Source: an uncultured Succinivibrionaceae bacterium
GTDB taxonomy: Bacteria; Pseudomonadota; Gammaproteobacteria; Enterobacterales; Succinivibrionaceae
NCBI GenBank assembly: GCA_949286015.1
Contig: CASEBB010000008.1
Location: forward strand, 1-52,461
Reading direction: 5' to 3'
DNA: 52,461 nt
In this document: positions 33,379-43,276 of the stretch, one piece after another
Layout: the number at the start of each line of letters is the position of its first letter
How positions within the stretch are numbered: position 1 is the first letter of the stretch
Program-made: the position numbers and the translations under genes
The notes under the pieces: generated by a model
Databases searched by the model: none
The model's input: the letters and a program-made list of their open reading frames with translations, nothing else
Told to the model about the DNA's origin: nothing

Positions 33379-36090
33379 ATGGGGAAAGCGTTAGTTATTG
33401 TGGAGTCTCCATCCAAAGCCAAAATCATTAATGGCTATCTGGGTGACGACTACATCGTTAAAGCCAGTGTCGGTCATATCCGTGATCTGCCTAACAGTGC
33501 CTCTTCTACTACCTCCAGCAGCAAAGCAGCGACACCTCGTACTAAAAAGACCGAGGAAGAAAAGCGCTCCGCTCTGTTTACGCGCATGGGCGTCGACCCA
33601 ACCAATCACTGGCAAGCTCACTATGAGATCATGCCTGACAAAGAGCATGTGGTCAAAGAGCTCAAGAAAATCGCCAAAGATTGTGATGCTATCTACCTCG
33701 CAACCGACTTAGACCGCGAGGGTGAAGCCATCGCGTGGCATCTGCGGGAAGTGCTGCAAAGCAGCAAAAACGCAAATATGCCTTTCTGGCGCGTGAAGTA
33801 CCCAGAAATAACCAAGGCCGCTATTCATAAGGCCTTTGCTAACCCAGGCCAAATCAATATGGATTTGGTCAACGCGCAGCAAACCCGCCGCTTCTTAGAT
33901 CGCGTGGTGGGCTTTATGGTCTCCCCACTTCTGTGGGAAAAGGTCGGCCGTGGCCTCTCTGCCGGTCGTGTGCAATCAGTCGCAGTGGAGCTCATTGTCG
34001 ATCGCGAGCGTGCCATTAAGGCCTTTGTGCCGCAAGAGTATTGGACGATCGTGGCCCACACCGTTACCGCTAATGGTGAGGCCCTTGATCTCAACTTAGC
34101 TCTGCAAGGCAAGAACAAGGTACAGATCAACAACGCCACTGAGGCGGCGCAGATCATGGAAGCGCTCAAGGTGGCGGACTACATTGTGGAAAAAGTGGAG
34201 GCCAAGCGTGGTAAGGCCCACGCTCCTGCCCCATTTACCACCTCGACGCTGCAACAGAGCGCTAACCAGCGCTTAGGTTTCTCCGTCAAGCGCACCATGA
34301 CCATTGCGCAGCACTTGTACGAGAGTGGCTTTATCACCTACATGCGTACTGATAGCGTCAACCTCTCACAAGAGGCTATTGACGCGGCGCGCAACACCAT
34401 TGCGGCGCAATTTGGCCCCGCCTTTGTGCCAGAGAAGCCAAATTACTATCAGTCCAAGGAATCGGCCCAAGAGGCGCACGAGGCAATTCGCCCATCGCAC
34501 CCTAATATGACGCAGCTGCCTGCCTCGCGTGACCGTGACGAGCAGCGCCTCTATCAGCTCATTTATGAGCGCTACCTTGCCTGCCAGATGAGCGAGCAAG
34601 TCTACGAGACTCTGACCATTACGGTTAAGGCCGGTGACTTTACCTTACGTGCCAATGGCCGTAGAGAGCTCTTCCCTGGCTTTAGAGCAGTGCTGGGCAA
34701 CAACACTGAGGACACCTTACTGCCTCAAGTGCAGCAGGGTGAACAGTTAGGCTTAGCGGGCCTCACTCCAACCCGTCACTTTACGCAGCCACCAGCACGC
34801 TTTACCGAAGCGACCTTGGTTAAGGAGCTGGAAAAGGACGGTATCGGCCGCCCTTCGACCTACGCTGCGATTATTGCCACGATTCAGGATCGTGGTTACG
34901 TCAAGGTCGAGCGCAACCGCTTCTTTGCCACCAAGATGGGTGAGATCGTTACCGATCGCCTGCGCTATAGCTTTGCCAACCTCATGGACTTCCACTTCAC
35001 TGCTTCGATGGAGGAGTCCTTAGATGAGATCGCGGCGGGCAAACGCAACTGGCTGCAGAGCTTAGATGAGTTCTATGCGGACTTCTCGGCGCATCTGACC
35101 CGTGCACAGCTGCCTTACGAGCAAGGTGGCATGCCGAACAATCGCGTTATCCCGACGAACCTCACGTGCCCAAGCTGCGGTCAGTACCACTTAGGCATCC
35201 AGATGGGCCGCACCGGCACCTTCTTAAGCTGCTTAAGCTACCACGACCAGAACCTCAAGGCTAAGGATCGCTGCCGCTTTACCTTAAACCTCACCCCAAT
35301 CAATGAGCAGAAGTTGCCTGAGGGTGAGCTCAATGAGGCAGCGGAAACGGCCTTACTCCTTGAGAGCAAGCGTTGTCCAAAGTGCGGTTCGACCATGGAC
35401 GCCTTCCTCATTGACCGTAACCGCAAGCTTTATGTGTGCTCGAATGCGCCAATGTGCGACGGCTACCTCTACGAGGAGGGTGACTTCTCTGCGCAGTATG
35501 AGGAAGTGCAGGGCCCGACCGTGATTTGCGAGAAGTGCGGTCATGAGATGACGCTGCGCGAGGGCCGTTTTGGCAAGTACATGAAGTGCACCAATGAGGA
35601 GTGCGGTAACACCCGTAAGATCCTCAAAAATGGTGAGGTGGCTCCGCCACGTGAGGATCCCGTCGACCTGCCAGAGCTGGTGTGTGAGGAGCATAAGGAC
35701 TCGCATTACGTGCTACGTGACGGTGCTAGCGGCCTGTTCTTAGCGGCGCATAACTTCCCAGCGGTGCGAGAGACGCGCCCTGTAAAGGTGGAAGAGTTAC
35801 AGCGCTTTGCCTCGCGTCTGCCACCAAAGTTTATCTACCTCACGCAGGCGCCTGCGCGGGATGACGAGGGCAACCTCACGGAGGTGCGTTACTCGCGTAA
35901 GACCAAGACGCAGTACGTGACCTCGGTGACGCCTGAGGGTAAGCCAACGACATGGGCGGCTTACTTTAATCCTGAGACGCAGCAGTGGGAGGTGGGCAAG
36001 CGCACTGCGACCACCACGCGGCGCCGCAGCACCAGCAAGTCCACGGCGGAAAAGGCCGCAGCGGCACGAGCTAAGACCAAAAAGAAGTAG
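33379..36090 (+). CDS. topA: DNA topoisomerase I
   Basis: This type IA topoisomerase relaxes negative supercoils. The Toprim domain starts at ALVIVESPSKAKII and carries the acidic metal-binding TDLDREGE (109-116). The nucleophile is the Tyr of FITYMRTDSVNLS, about residue 321 (Tyr319 in E. coli). Three Cys4 zinc motifs follow: CPSC...C, CPKCGSTMD...CSNAPMC and CEKCGHEM...CTNEEC. The C-terminus then has single-strand-binding ribbons and a basic tail (TTTRRRSTSKS...RAKTKKK). At 903 residues it is slightly longer than E. coli TopA (865), partly because of a Ser/Thr/Lys loop at 40-65 inside the Toprim domain. GAAGGA lies eight bases before the ATG. Confidence 0.98.
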   Translation: MGKALVIVESPSKAKIINGYLGDDYIVKASVGHIRDLPNSASSTTSSSKAATPRTKKTEEEKRSALFTRMGVDPTNHWQAHYEIMPDKEHVVKELKKIAKDCDAIYLATDLDREGEAIAWHLREVLQSSKNANMPFWRVKYPEITKAAIHKAFANPGQINMDLVNAQQTRRFLDRVVGFMVSPLLWEKVGRGLSAGRVQSVAVELIVDRERAIKAFVPQEYWTIVAHTVTANGEALDLNLALQGKNKVQINNATEAAQIMEALKVADYIVEKVEAKRGKAHAPAPFTTSTLQQSANQRLGFSVKRTMTIAQHLYESGFITYMRTDSVNLSQEAIDAARNTIAAQFGPAFVPEKPNYYQSKESAQEAHEAIRPSHPNMTQLPASRDRDEQRLYQLIYERYLACQMSEQVYETLTITVKAGDFTLRANGRRELFPGFRAVLGNNTEDTLLPQVQQGEQLGLAGLTPTRHFTQPPARFTEATLVKELEKDGIGRPSTYAAIIATIQDRGYVKVERNRFFATKMGEIVTDRLRYSFANLMDFHFTASMEESLDEIAAGKRNWLQSLDEFYADFSAHLTRAQLPYEQGGMPNNRVIPTNLTCPSCGQYHLGIQMGRTGTFLSCLSYHDQNLKAKDRCRFTLNLTPINEQKLPEGELNEAAETALLLESKRCPKCGSTMDAFLIDRNRKLYVCSNAPMCDGYLYEEGDFSAQYEEVQGPTVICEKCGHEMTLREGRFGKYMKCTNEECGNTRKILKNGEVAPPREDPVDLPELVCEEHKDSHYVLRDGASGLFLAAHNFPAVRETRPVKVEELQRFASRLPPKFIYLTQAPARDDEGNLTEVRYSRKTKTQYVTSVTPEGKPTTWAAYFNPETQQWEVGKRTATTTRRRSTSKSTAEKAAAARAKTKKK

Positions 36091-36139
36091 CCTGAGGCGC
36101 TTAGAGCGCCATGCTCCTGATGCCGTCTAAGGCGGCAGC

Positions 36140-36201
36140 AACCTCGTAGTGGCTCTGAGGGCGCATGAGTGCCTGTGGATGCTGCTACGAGGTTTTTGCT
36201 T
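36140..36201 (+). terminator. Terminator after topA
   Basis: AACCTCGTAG (36140-36149) pairs with CTACGAGGTT (36185-36194) across a 35-base loop, and a T-run follows. Confidence 0.6.
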
Positions 36202-36329
36202 TTGCGCGCCGGTGGTGGCGGTAATGCTCTGTCCTGTGGTGTGGGGTAGTACCAGCCACCACCACCACCACCGCCGCCGCGTCAGAGCGCTATCTTGAGG
36301 GAAGACTGCGCTAAGGCCACTTACCTTCG

Positions 36330-36408
36330 AGGCGGGCTTAAGCCCTTTGATGCATAAACCTGATATGGAGCAGTAAGCGACGCTACCGCGATCTACCTCT
36401 AAGGTAGA
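36330..36408 (+). repeat. Intergenic repeat R3, copy 3
   Basis: GGGCTTAAGCCCTTTGATGC, AAACCTGATATGGAGCAG and AAGCGACGCTACCGCG match the other R3 copies; the right part is divergent. It abuts the subtype-b R1 repeat. Confidence 0.65.
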
Positions 36409-36512
36409 TAGCCTAAAAGCCTGACGGCGCCTTATCTCGAGAGTAGAGCCTGAGCAAACACCTACTCTAAGGGTAAAACACCTGATTGTAGGCAGTTACC
36501 TCCTTTGAGATT
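36409..36512 (+). repeat. R1-related repeat, subtype b, copy 2
   Basis: It is nearly identical to 22829-22942 (GACGGCGCCTTATCTCGAG, CAAACACCTACTCT, GGCAGTTACCTCC), with a handful of substitutions. Confidence 0.8.
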
Positions 36513-36746
36513 TGCTTCTGTGCTCACACATGGGGAAAAGCTTTCAGGTGGTCTCTCTTGGTGGAGGGCTGCTGCTTACTTGCAGAGCATGCCTTTGGTT
36601 GGTAAGCTGCTGTGCCTTGGCGGTGGTATTAGCCACGTTGTTTTTGGGTTGAAGCCGCCCTATCAATTGTTCTGTGCGGCGGTTACAATACGCAGGTTGT
36701 CCGCAGGACGTTTTCTCACCACGCACTTTGCTTTGGAGCTACCAGC

Positions 36747-36908
36747 ATGGATAGATTGCGCATGGTCTTCTTTATCATCGGCGGTGTGCTTATGCTTGCA
36801 GGCTATCTTCTCAAGCAGCACCCAGAGTTTGAGTCCATGGGAATCATCGCCTTCTGCTTAGGCTTTGGCTTTATCTTTGGTGGCTTTAGCCCACGCAGCC
36901 GTCATTAG
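36747..36908 (+). CDS. 53-residue two-span membrane protein
   Basis: This short gene begins MDRLRMVFFIIGGVLMLAGY and ends in SPRSRH. There are two hydrophobic segments (VFFIIGGVLMLAGYLL and GIIAFCLGFGFIFGGF) joined by a polar loop KQHPEFESM. A GGAG sits eight bases before the ATG, an ideal spacing, and the codon use is normal. The two glycine-rich helices and the positive N- and C-termini point to a hairpin in the inner membrane with both ends inside. I recognise no family. It lies about 100 bases upstream of the unknown 689-residue gene and could be co-transcribed with it. Confidence 0.7.
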   Translation: MDRLRMVFFIIGGVLMLAGYLLKQHPEFESMGIIAFCLGFGFIFGGFSPRSRH

Positions 36909-37004
36909 GGAGCCTGCGTTTGTCGTAAGTAGCATTAGCCAGCAAGTAGCTTAAGAGACACGTGGCTTGCTGCCATGTGATGACAGATAGCGGAGAGCGT
37001 ATTC

Positions 37005-39074
37005 ATGAGTGCACAGCAGTCGCAGCCGCAAGCGCAGGTGCCAGTGCAGCAGGCGCCAGCGCAGCGCCAGCTTTTTGTGGCCTTACCCGTACCACTGAGC
37101 AATCCTTCTGTGCAGACACGCTTAGCCGCTATGGCCATTGGTGCCCCAAAGCCTGTACGCGCTAACGAGGTAGCAAGCAGCAAAGACGCAGCCACCGCTG
37201 TATCAGCTGCATCCGCAGCAGACGCTGCATCTGCTGAGAACACAGTACGCCCATGGGAAAAGCGCCTCTTTACCTGTGCCCTCACTGCAGCCGCCCCTTT
37301 TTCACCGCTCTTTTGCTGGAAGCAGGGCTTAGAGCTGACGCAACTGAGCGAGGGTGACAGCGCCCTTAACTTTATCCACACCTGCTCCCGCTATCTGACA
37401 CCACAGAGTGAGCAGGATATCCTCATCTCCTTTGCGTTGCGCCACCTCACCTCATTTGTGGCCATGGCCGCGCAAAACTTTGTGTCCGTGAACCCGCTGA
37501 CGCGCTTTAATTACGTGCTCGACCTGAAAAGTGCGCTTTACACCTGCGTCTACTTTGGGCAAAACCACGATAAGTGGCAGTTTTACGAGCTGGACACATG
37601 GCGCAATCTCTGGACTGCGGCTCAAGCCTTAGGCTTTCAGAAAAGTGGCGATGGTTTGGGGCTCAGTGAGCAGTTAAACCGCGTCGAGGCCGCGACCTAT
37701 ATTTACAACTTCCTGTGGCAGCAAGAGCCAAAAATCATGGCTTTTCTCTGCGCCTCATGGCAGCTGCGCTTAGCTCTGGTTGTAAAAGCCGTGCAGTCAC
37801 AAGCACCGTATGTGGCGCATATCGATGAGCAGGGCTTACTGTGCCTGCTGCTCTTGCAGGAGGTGGTGCCGTCCTTACGTCTCGTGCGGGGCTTAGGGTA
37901 TGACGGCTCTCAGGTTAAACCAGTAACGCTGAGTCTGGATGTGGCGCCGCTGCTGGCGCCGACGTCGATTCTGACCCCCGCCCGTCAGAAGATGCTGAGC
38001 TTTTCTTTAGAGCAGGCTATTGCACAGTTACAAGCAGCGGCCGCCGCGCAAATTGCTGGGAGTAAAACCGCCGCAGAGCAAGCTTCTGCTAGTGCAGATA
38101 GCGCATCACAGACAGGCGAGGCCGAGACGGGCTCTACTGCCGCGCCTGCGTTAGAGCTGGATGTCGCTGCACCTCTTAGTAGTAAGACCACCGCCAAAAA
38201 GCCATGGTCGACCAAGGCGCCAGCTGCTGCCGCAGAACAAGAGCCGGACATGTCCCCAGCAACAGCAGCAACAGATGCTGCTACAGAGTTGGCTAGTGCG
38301 CCTGCAGCTGTCACGCAGAAAAAAGCAGCGAGCAGCAAAACCACCTCTCAGAGCAAAAGTACTAAGGCCACCGCCACCGCAAAGGATAGTAGTGAGGCTG
38401 CCGCTAGTAGTAAGCTGCCACGTTCTCGTAAGGCCAGTTCGCTTAGCAGCAAAGAAAAGAGCACCCTGATAGTCAATGCAGCGGTAGAGCCTGCGGCCTC
38501 ACTGGATATCACTTTGGATGCTGACAGTGCCACGCTGTTACAAGTGCGCGATCCTCTTACCCAAGACTTGCTGCTGACACAGCTTACGGTTGCGGGTATC
38601 AGTGAGAATAAGCCTGATTACGCCTTACTCGCAGCGTGCCATCTCACCGCGACGCAGAGCTTGTCACCGGTGCTGGGGGCAGCGCTACAAGGTGACAGCT
38701 TTACCATGCTGGCGCTGCAGAGCAGCGACTTACCGTGCTATCTCCAGTATATGGCGTCCTTAGGCGCAGATAAGCGGCAGAGCTTTGTTCAGATTGCGGC
38801 GGCTGTGGCTGCACACAGAGTACCAGCAGAGGAGCTGGCGCAAGAGGATAGTGCCTTTGGACGGCAGGTACTGTGCTTTTTAGGGGAGAATTACTATGCA
38901 GCGCTGTTTGAGCAGACACGCTCCCGCTACGAGCGCTATGTACAGAGAGTGCTGGCGCAGCGGCGGCCGCAGCTGTTGCATGAGCTTAAGGTTATGGCGG
39001 GGCTGATTAAAGAGGACGATAAGCGCGGTGCGCGCTTAGTGCAAGCTCTGTGGCAGAGCTTAGGCGCGGAGTAG
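37005..39074 (+). CDS. Unknown 689-residue protein with central disordered linker
   Basis: GGAGAG lies eight bases before the ATG. Residues 1-85 are Gln/Ala-rich and disordered. Residues 85-330 look like a folded, mostly helical domain (WEKRLFTCAL, RYLTPQSEQDILISFALRHL, YVLDLKSALYTCVYFGQNHD). Residues 335-500 are Ala/Ser/Lys/Thr-rich linker. Residues 505-689 form a second helical domain (LLQVRDPLTQDLLLTQL; RSRYERYVQRVLAQRRPQLLHELKVM in parts). There is no signal peptide or membrane helix, so it is probably cytoplasmic. I recognise no family. Composition and codons match the neighbours, so nothing suggests recent transfer. Confidence 0.75.
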   Translation: MSAQQSQPQAQVPVQQAPAQRQLFVALPVPLSNPSVQTRLAAMAIGAPKPVRANEVASSKDAATAVSAASAADAASAENTVRPWEKRLFTCALTAAAPFSPLFCWKQGLELTQLSEGDSALNFIHTCSRYLTPQSEQDILISFALRHLTSFVAMAAQNFVSVNPLTRFNYVLDLKSALYTCVYFGQNHDKWQFYELDTWRNLWTAAQALGFQKSGDGLGLSEQLNRVEAATYIYNFLWQQEPKIMAFLCASWQLRLALVVKAVQSQAPYVAHIDEQGLLCLLLLQEVVPSLRLVRGLGYDGSQVKPVTLSLDVAPLLAPTSILTPARQKMLSFSLEQAIAQLQAAAAAQIAGSKTAAEQASASADSASQTGEAETGSTAAPALELDVAAPLSSKTTAKKPWSTKAPAAAAEQEPDMSPATAATDAATELASAPAAVTQKKAASSKTTSQSKSTKATATAKDSSEAAASSKLPRSRKASSLSSKEKSTLIVNAAVEPAASLDITLDADSATLLQVRDPLTQDLLLTQLTVAGISENKPDYALLAACHLTATQSLSPVLGAALQGDSFTMLALQSSDLPCYLQYMASLGADKRQSFVQIAAAVAAHRVPAEELAQEDSAFGRQVLCFLGENYYAALFEQTRSRYERYVQRVLAQRRPQLLHELKVMAGLIKEDDKRGARLVQALWQSLGAE

Positions 39075-39219
39075 CTCCACAGCGTACAGCGCTGCAGAGC
39101 AAGGCAGGCACCGCCAGTGGCGCGGACTGCTCTTAACAGGATAGCGGGAGTGAATGAGCATCTCTGTGCCCGTTAGCCGGAGCGCGGGGCAGGGGCTCAG
39201 CAGAGCGCAGCAAAGCCGA

Positions 39220-39236
39220 GCTCAGCACTGCTGAGC
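39220..39236. terminator. Palindrome between convergent genes
   Basis: GCTCAGCA and TGCTGAGC are separated by one base. There is no T-run, so it is only a candidate bidirectional terminator. Confidence 0.3.
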
Positions 39237-39250
39237 GTAGCAGCGCTTGG

Positions 39251-40066
39251 TTAGCCGTTGTGGGTGAGAGCGTAGCGCTGCTCGGCGTGGTTGTTTACGC
39301 CATGGAAGAGCTCGATGCCGTTTTTACCATCGGAGACGCCATTGCGATAGGCATCCATCTGATCGGCGGTGAAGCGACGCTGGCGCGACGCGCTCATGGT
39401 ACCCAGAGATGGGTAGTTGGTGGTCAGGTACTGCTCGATGAGGCGCACCTCTTCATCAGTTTTGGCAAACTCGACGACCTTTTCCCGAATGGCACGGAGC
39501 CAGCCGATGAGGTAGGCCTTGGTGAGGCGCCGCACTTCGCTGTCAATGCGCTTCTTGAAATTCTGGTAAATGTACTCGCCGTAGATGGGATCGGACGTCA
39601 TGATGATCTTCTTGAGTTCCTTGAAAGGAATCTCTTTGTTGAAGACAGCTTGACTGTAAGCTCTGCTGACCTCATCGCGCTTTACTTGCAAAAAATCCTT
39701 TTTCACAATGGCAGCTTGACGCACCAGAATGTTAAAGGCATAGCTGGCAGAAGCCACACGCTCCTCAGGGCCAATGAAAACGACGGACTTTACGATGCGA
39801 CCAAAAGAGCGGTAGAAGTGCTCAAGACCAAAGGATGAGGCGATGATTTGGCCTAAGCTGGTGTACAGCATGCGGTCACGCAGGATCGTAGGTAAGGTCT
39901 GCTCTTGCTCGTTAATACTGCTTAAGGTCACGTCGTCCATGCTGATTTGGTACTCTTGCATCAGCTTTTGGGCGCGTGCTAAAGCAACAGCAGCCTCATT
40001 AGGATTGTTGCTATTGCTCAGTGCCATTAACTTGGCAACTTTTTCGGTAACTTTCTGCAGATCCAT
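39251..40066 (-). CDS. DUF2786 domain-containing protein
   Basis: The N-terminus (MDLQKVTEKVAKLMALSNS, then NPNEAAVALARAQKLMQEY) is the DUF2786 signature, a small helical domain found in phage and bacterial proteins of unknown function. The remaining 200 residues are predicted mixed helix and strand (SLGQIIASSFGLEHFYRSF, EERVASASYAFNILVRQA, FNKEIPFKELKKI) and end in a segment with RFTADQMDAYRNGVSDG. I start at the ATG at 40066, which has GAGA eight bases upstream; the frame is open eleven codons further. It converges on the 689-residue gene. Function is unknown. Confidence 0.8.
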   Translation of the reverse strand: MDLQKVTEKVAKLMALSNSNNPNEAAVALARAQKLMQEYQISMDDVTLSSINEQEQTLPTILRDRMLYTSLGQIIASSFGLEHFYRSFGRIVKSVVFIGPEERVASASYAFNILVRQAAIVKKDFLQVKRDEVSRAYSQAVFNKEIPFKELKKIIMTSDPIYGEYIYQNFKKRIDSEVRRLTKAYLIGWLRAIREKVVEFAKTDEEVRLIEQYLTTNYPSLGTMSASRQRRFTADQMDAYRNGVSDGKNGIELFHGVNNHAEQRYALTHNG

Positions 40067-40344
40067 GAAAATCTCGTTTGTGTTGTGAGCAGCCCTCAAC
40101 TACCCTAATTTGGGCAGCAGTTGTGGTCTGAGCTTGTAGAGGCCTGCTTACAAGTGAGGTGATACCCCAGTACTGGCTATGGCCAGCAAAATCATCGATG
40201 ACGCAGCGTCATAAGGGGAGCGGGATAGGTATTGGGCGCGCAAGCTGTCCTTGGGGCCTTTCTTGAGGCTAAGCTCTCGCATGGGCTGGATTGGGGACAG
40301 GGGCGCGGAGGCAAAATCACAGGGGGCTTATGGGGCCGCATTAC

Positions 40345-40477
40345 ATGGCGTGATGGCCGTGCTGGCAAGGTTACTAACCTTGAGGTGAAGGGGCAGATGA
40401 GTCTCAACCTATCTGCGGACGGTGCACCATGATTACCCTAAAGGCCGTCACCTTAAGTATTGCGTCAGTCGTTCCTT
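40345..40477 (+). repeat. Intergenic repeat R1, copy 6
   Basis: The right two thirds (GACGGTGCACCATGATTACC, CTAAAGGCCGTCACC, GCGTCAGTCGTTCCTT) match copy 5 closely. It contains the uninterrupted CCCTAAAGGCCGT. The left end is degenerate and its limit approximate. Confidence 0.65.
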
Positions 40478-40720
40478 AGCGCATGGCTAAGAGACACGCA
40501 TTAAGTGCAGTGGGATCAAGCGTCCAGAGTTATACCAGTGGACGCATTGCGGGAAAAGAACAGCGGGAGCGTGTCAGTATGTATCAGCATTTAGCAGCAG
40601 ATACCAGCCGTCCCTTGTGTAGGCAGCAGGGGCGGGACTGATGTGACAAAGCTTAAGCGCAGTGAGCACTACCAAGTGGGAGTGGTACTTGTGAGCGGAT
40701 CGCTTAGCCAAAGCTGCCGC

Positions 40721-40915
40721 TTAGCGAAATTGCTTCTGCTCTTTGTCGTAGCTATAACCGACGCTCTTTAAGCGCTTGGTCAGCTTGTGCTCATCCATTT
40801 CGTATGTGCTGCACAGCTCCGCTAAGTCCAAGTCCTCATTACGCAGTTTCAGGTTGACTGCAGAGAGCAGAATGTAGGGATCCATATTCTCGTAACGAGC
40901 AAAGATGTTTGCCAT
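40721..40915 (-). CDS. DUF4250 domain-containing protein
   Basis: The 64-residue protein matches DUF4250 throughout: MDPYILLSAVNLKLRNEDLD, LAELCSTYEMDE and the ending RLKSVGYSYDKEQKQF. It is a small soluble helical protein of unknown function, common in gut anaerobes and some gammaproteobacteria. GAGGGG lies six bases before the ATG. It is downstream of purT on the same strand, with about 120 bases and a nested hairpin between. Confidence 0.88.
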   Translation of the reverse strand: MANIFARYENMDPYILLSAVNLKLRNEDLDLAELCSTYEMDEHKLTKRLKSVGYSYDKEQKQFR

Positions 40916-40941
40916 AAAACCCCCTCAATGAGCAGAATTGT

Positions 40942-41020
40942 GGGCTTGCTCTCCTGATGCTGACACATTGTCGTCTCTATGGCACCACTGTGGCGTCGAG
41001 CCATAGGATATGGCAAGCCC
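40942..41020 (-). other. Nested inverted repeat between purT and the DUF4250 gene
   Basis: GGGCTTGC (40942-40949) pairs with GCAAGCCC (41013-41020), and CTATGGC with GCCATAG inside. Both genes read leftward through it. It may be an attenuating or mRNA-end structure; no long T-run is present. Confidence 0.4.
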
Positions 41021-41034
41021 CAACAAATAATTGA

Positions 41035-42243
41035 TTAAGACGCGCTGACCTTGACTTCTACCGCTGCACGCATGGCCTTGACCTTCTCTAAGGCCTCGGC
41101 AGTGGAGCCTGCACGGCAGAGCATCACGCCCATACGGCGCTCACCATGCACCTCTGGCTTGCCAAAGATACGGGCATTGCTGTGGCTGCCACCAATCTTT
41201 AAGGCCGCAGCTAAGTTGTGATAGGCGATGTTGTTGCCCTCACCCTCAACCAGTAACGCCGCCGATGCCGATGGGCCCATAAAGGTGATCTCACCAATAG
41301 GCAGGCCTAACAGCGCGCGCACGTGTAAGGCAAACTCAGACTGATCCTGCGAGATCATGGTCACCATGCCGGTGTCATGCGGACGTGGCGAGAGCTCTGA
41401 GAAGATTACCTTAGTCTCAGCTTGTGGGCATAAGAAGAGCTCGACACCAAAGATGCCATAACCACCTAAGGCCTCAACCACAGTGTGGGCAATGCGCTCA
41501 CACTCTTGCTGCATGTCCTCTGGCAGGAGGTCGCCTTGCCAAGACTCATGATAGTCACCATTGACCTGGTGGTGGAAGATAGGGCGACAGAAATGGATAC
41601 CGTCACTGGCACGGATGGTCAGCAGGGTGATTTCTTGCTCAAAGCGCACCATACCCTCGACGATGACCTCGGCCATACCGCCACGGCCCTCGTGGCAGGC
41701 CTTGTCCCATGCCTTTTGGATATCCTCAGGGGTCTTAATGGTGCTTTGTCCCTTACCCGAGCTGCTCATCACAGGCTTCATGATGCAAGGGTAGCCGACC
41801 TTATCGATCTGCGCGACTACTTCCTCAAGCGAAGAGGCAAAGAAGTAAGGCGAGGTTGGCAGGTTTAAGGTCTCCGCTGCTAAGGTGCGGATTTGCTTAC
41901 GATTCATGGTGGTAAAGGCGGCCTTAGCCGTAGGCACCACGTGTAAGCCCTCTTCCTCTTCCATCTGCACTAAGGTTTCAGTGGCAATGGCCTCGATTTC
42001 AGGGATGACAACATCAGGCTTAACGCGCTCGATCAGGGCGCGAAGCTGAGCGCCATCTTTCATGTTGATGACAGCCTTTTCTTGGGCCACTTGCATGGCA
42101 GGGGCAAAGTCGTAGCGATCGCAAGCGACGACGTGCACACCCAGACGCACTAATTCGATAGCGACTTCTTTTCCTAACTCACCAGAGCCGAGCAGTAAAG
42201 CAGTAGTGCGGTGCTGTGGAGAGTTTGTGAGGATAAATGACAT
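41035..42243 (-). CDS. purT: Formate-dependent phosphoribosylglycinamide formyltransferase
   Basis: PurT uses formate and ATP to formylate GAR in the third step of purine synthesis. The ATP-grasp architecture is complete: N-terminal [16 protein letters not shown], the family-specific [15 protein letters not shown] [14 protein letters not shown], the glycine-rich ATP loop [26 protein letters not shown] and [15 protein letters not shown]. At 402 residues it matches E. coli PurT (392). Dependence on free formate fits a fermentative lifestyle with pyruvate formate-lyase (inference). A GGGAAAA lies before the ATG. No PurR palindrome was seen directly upstream, unlike dusA. Confidence 0.97.
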   Translation of the reverse strand: MSFILTNSPQHRTTALLLGSGELGKEVAIELVRLGVHVVACDRYDFAPAMQVAQEKAVINMKDGAQLRALIERVKPDVVIPEIEAIATETLVQMEEEEGLHVVPTAKAAFTTMNRKQIRTLAAETLNLPTSPYFFASSLEEVVAQIDKVGYPCIMKPVMSSSGKGQSTIKTPEDIQKAWDKACHEGRGGMAEVIVEGMVRFEQEITLLTIRASDGIHFCRPIFHHQVNGDYHESWQGDLLPEDMQQECERIAHTVVEALGGYGIFGVELFLCPQAETKVIFSELSPRPHDTGMVTMISQDQSEFALHVRALLGLPIGEITFMGPSASAALLVEGEGNNIAYHNLAAALKIGGSHSNARIFGKPEVHGERRMGVMLCRAGSTAEALEKVKAMRAAVEVKVSAS

Positions 42244-43276
42244 GCGTTTTTCCCATCAGTGGAGCCGATAAAAGTTGGGGTCATTATAGCTGATCGCAGG
42301 GGACAGGGGAGATCACGGGCTTTTATTTTCCGCAGTGGAGATATGGTCATTAAGCCCATAAACAAGCCGTTTGTGCATGCATCACAATCTAGCAAAGCTA
42401 GGGGGAAATGACAAAAAGAGTTACCTCAATAAGCGCCGAGACTCTGACTTGGTTGTTTATGGGGCGTCAGCTTCGGTACGTCTGTGCTTAAACTGGCAAA
42501 ACAACCACAGGAGCTTGAGGGTGTAGGTGGTGCACGCAGGGAGAGAGCCAGCCGCTTTACTTTAGAGGTGGTAAGACTTTAGGTGGCAGCACCACAGGCC
42601 GCGTGGCGTGGGCTTATCTTGAGCGGCTTTAGCAGCACAACAGTGGCGTCGTGTTTTCTTGACGCTACGCAAAGCTGGTAGGCACAGCAGGTAGCAAAGG
42701 CACAGGCACAGGAGACCGTAAGCGCGGCGCAAAAAAGCGGCTCCGGCGAGCATCTCTGCGGCAGACCACTAAGCTTAGCAGTGGTAGGGGAGGAGGGAGA
42801 GAGAATGGTGACATATACTGCCGCTTGGTGCAGAGCATCATGCTTGCAGCTAACCGTATCTTGCCTTGGAAGTATCTAGTATAATGAGTAACGATAACAG
42901 CAGGAGCCAAGCGGCGGCGTAGAGCCTACAAGGGCACTTGGGCCTTACCAAATAGCCGAGGCTAACCTGAGTAGGTATAATGCACAAGACAAGATGCCAA
43001 GGCAGGTTAGCTTAGAGAGGCTTAGTCCTCAAGATATCTGGCAGACTTTGGGGCACTATATGTAAAGGCCCTTGCACAAGTGTTGCAATGGCAAAAAAAG
43101 CAGTGCTGTGTTTTGGCCTTGCGTAGCAGCAGCGGTAACAATCCGCTTCACAGAGGTCACGATCGTTCCTCGTGACGCTCAGAACTTTTGGTCTCACTTT
43201 ACGGGGAGAACGCGGAGCCTCTTTTCCACCGACGCAATCTTGTGACGGCGGGCAATAGGGCGCGTGTTTGTTGCTT
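42244..43276. other. 1-kb divergent intergenic region between purT and pdxB
   Basis: Two TATAAT hexamers occur on the plus strand (42880-42885 and 42976-42981), but neither has a -35 box at proper spacing. No repeat-family copy, tRNA or supported ORF was found. A 27-codon ORF near 42804 has a strong GGAGGGAGAG site but an unconvincing sequence. Confidence 0.4.

Noticed and set aside
42804..42887. 27-codon ORF with a strong purine-rich ribosome site
   Set aside because: It is too short and its sequence (Cys/Trp/Leu-rich) lacks features; the purine tract may be coincidental.
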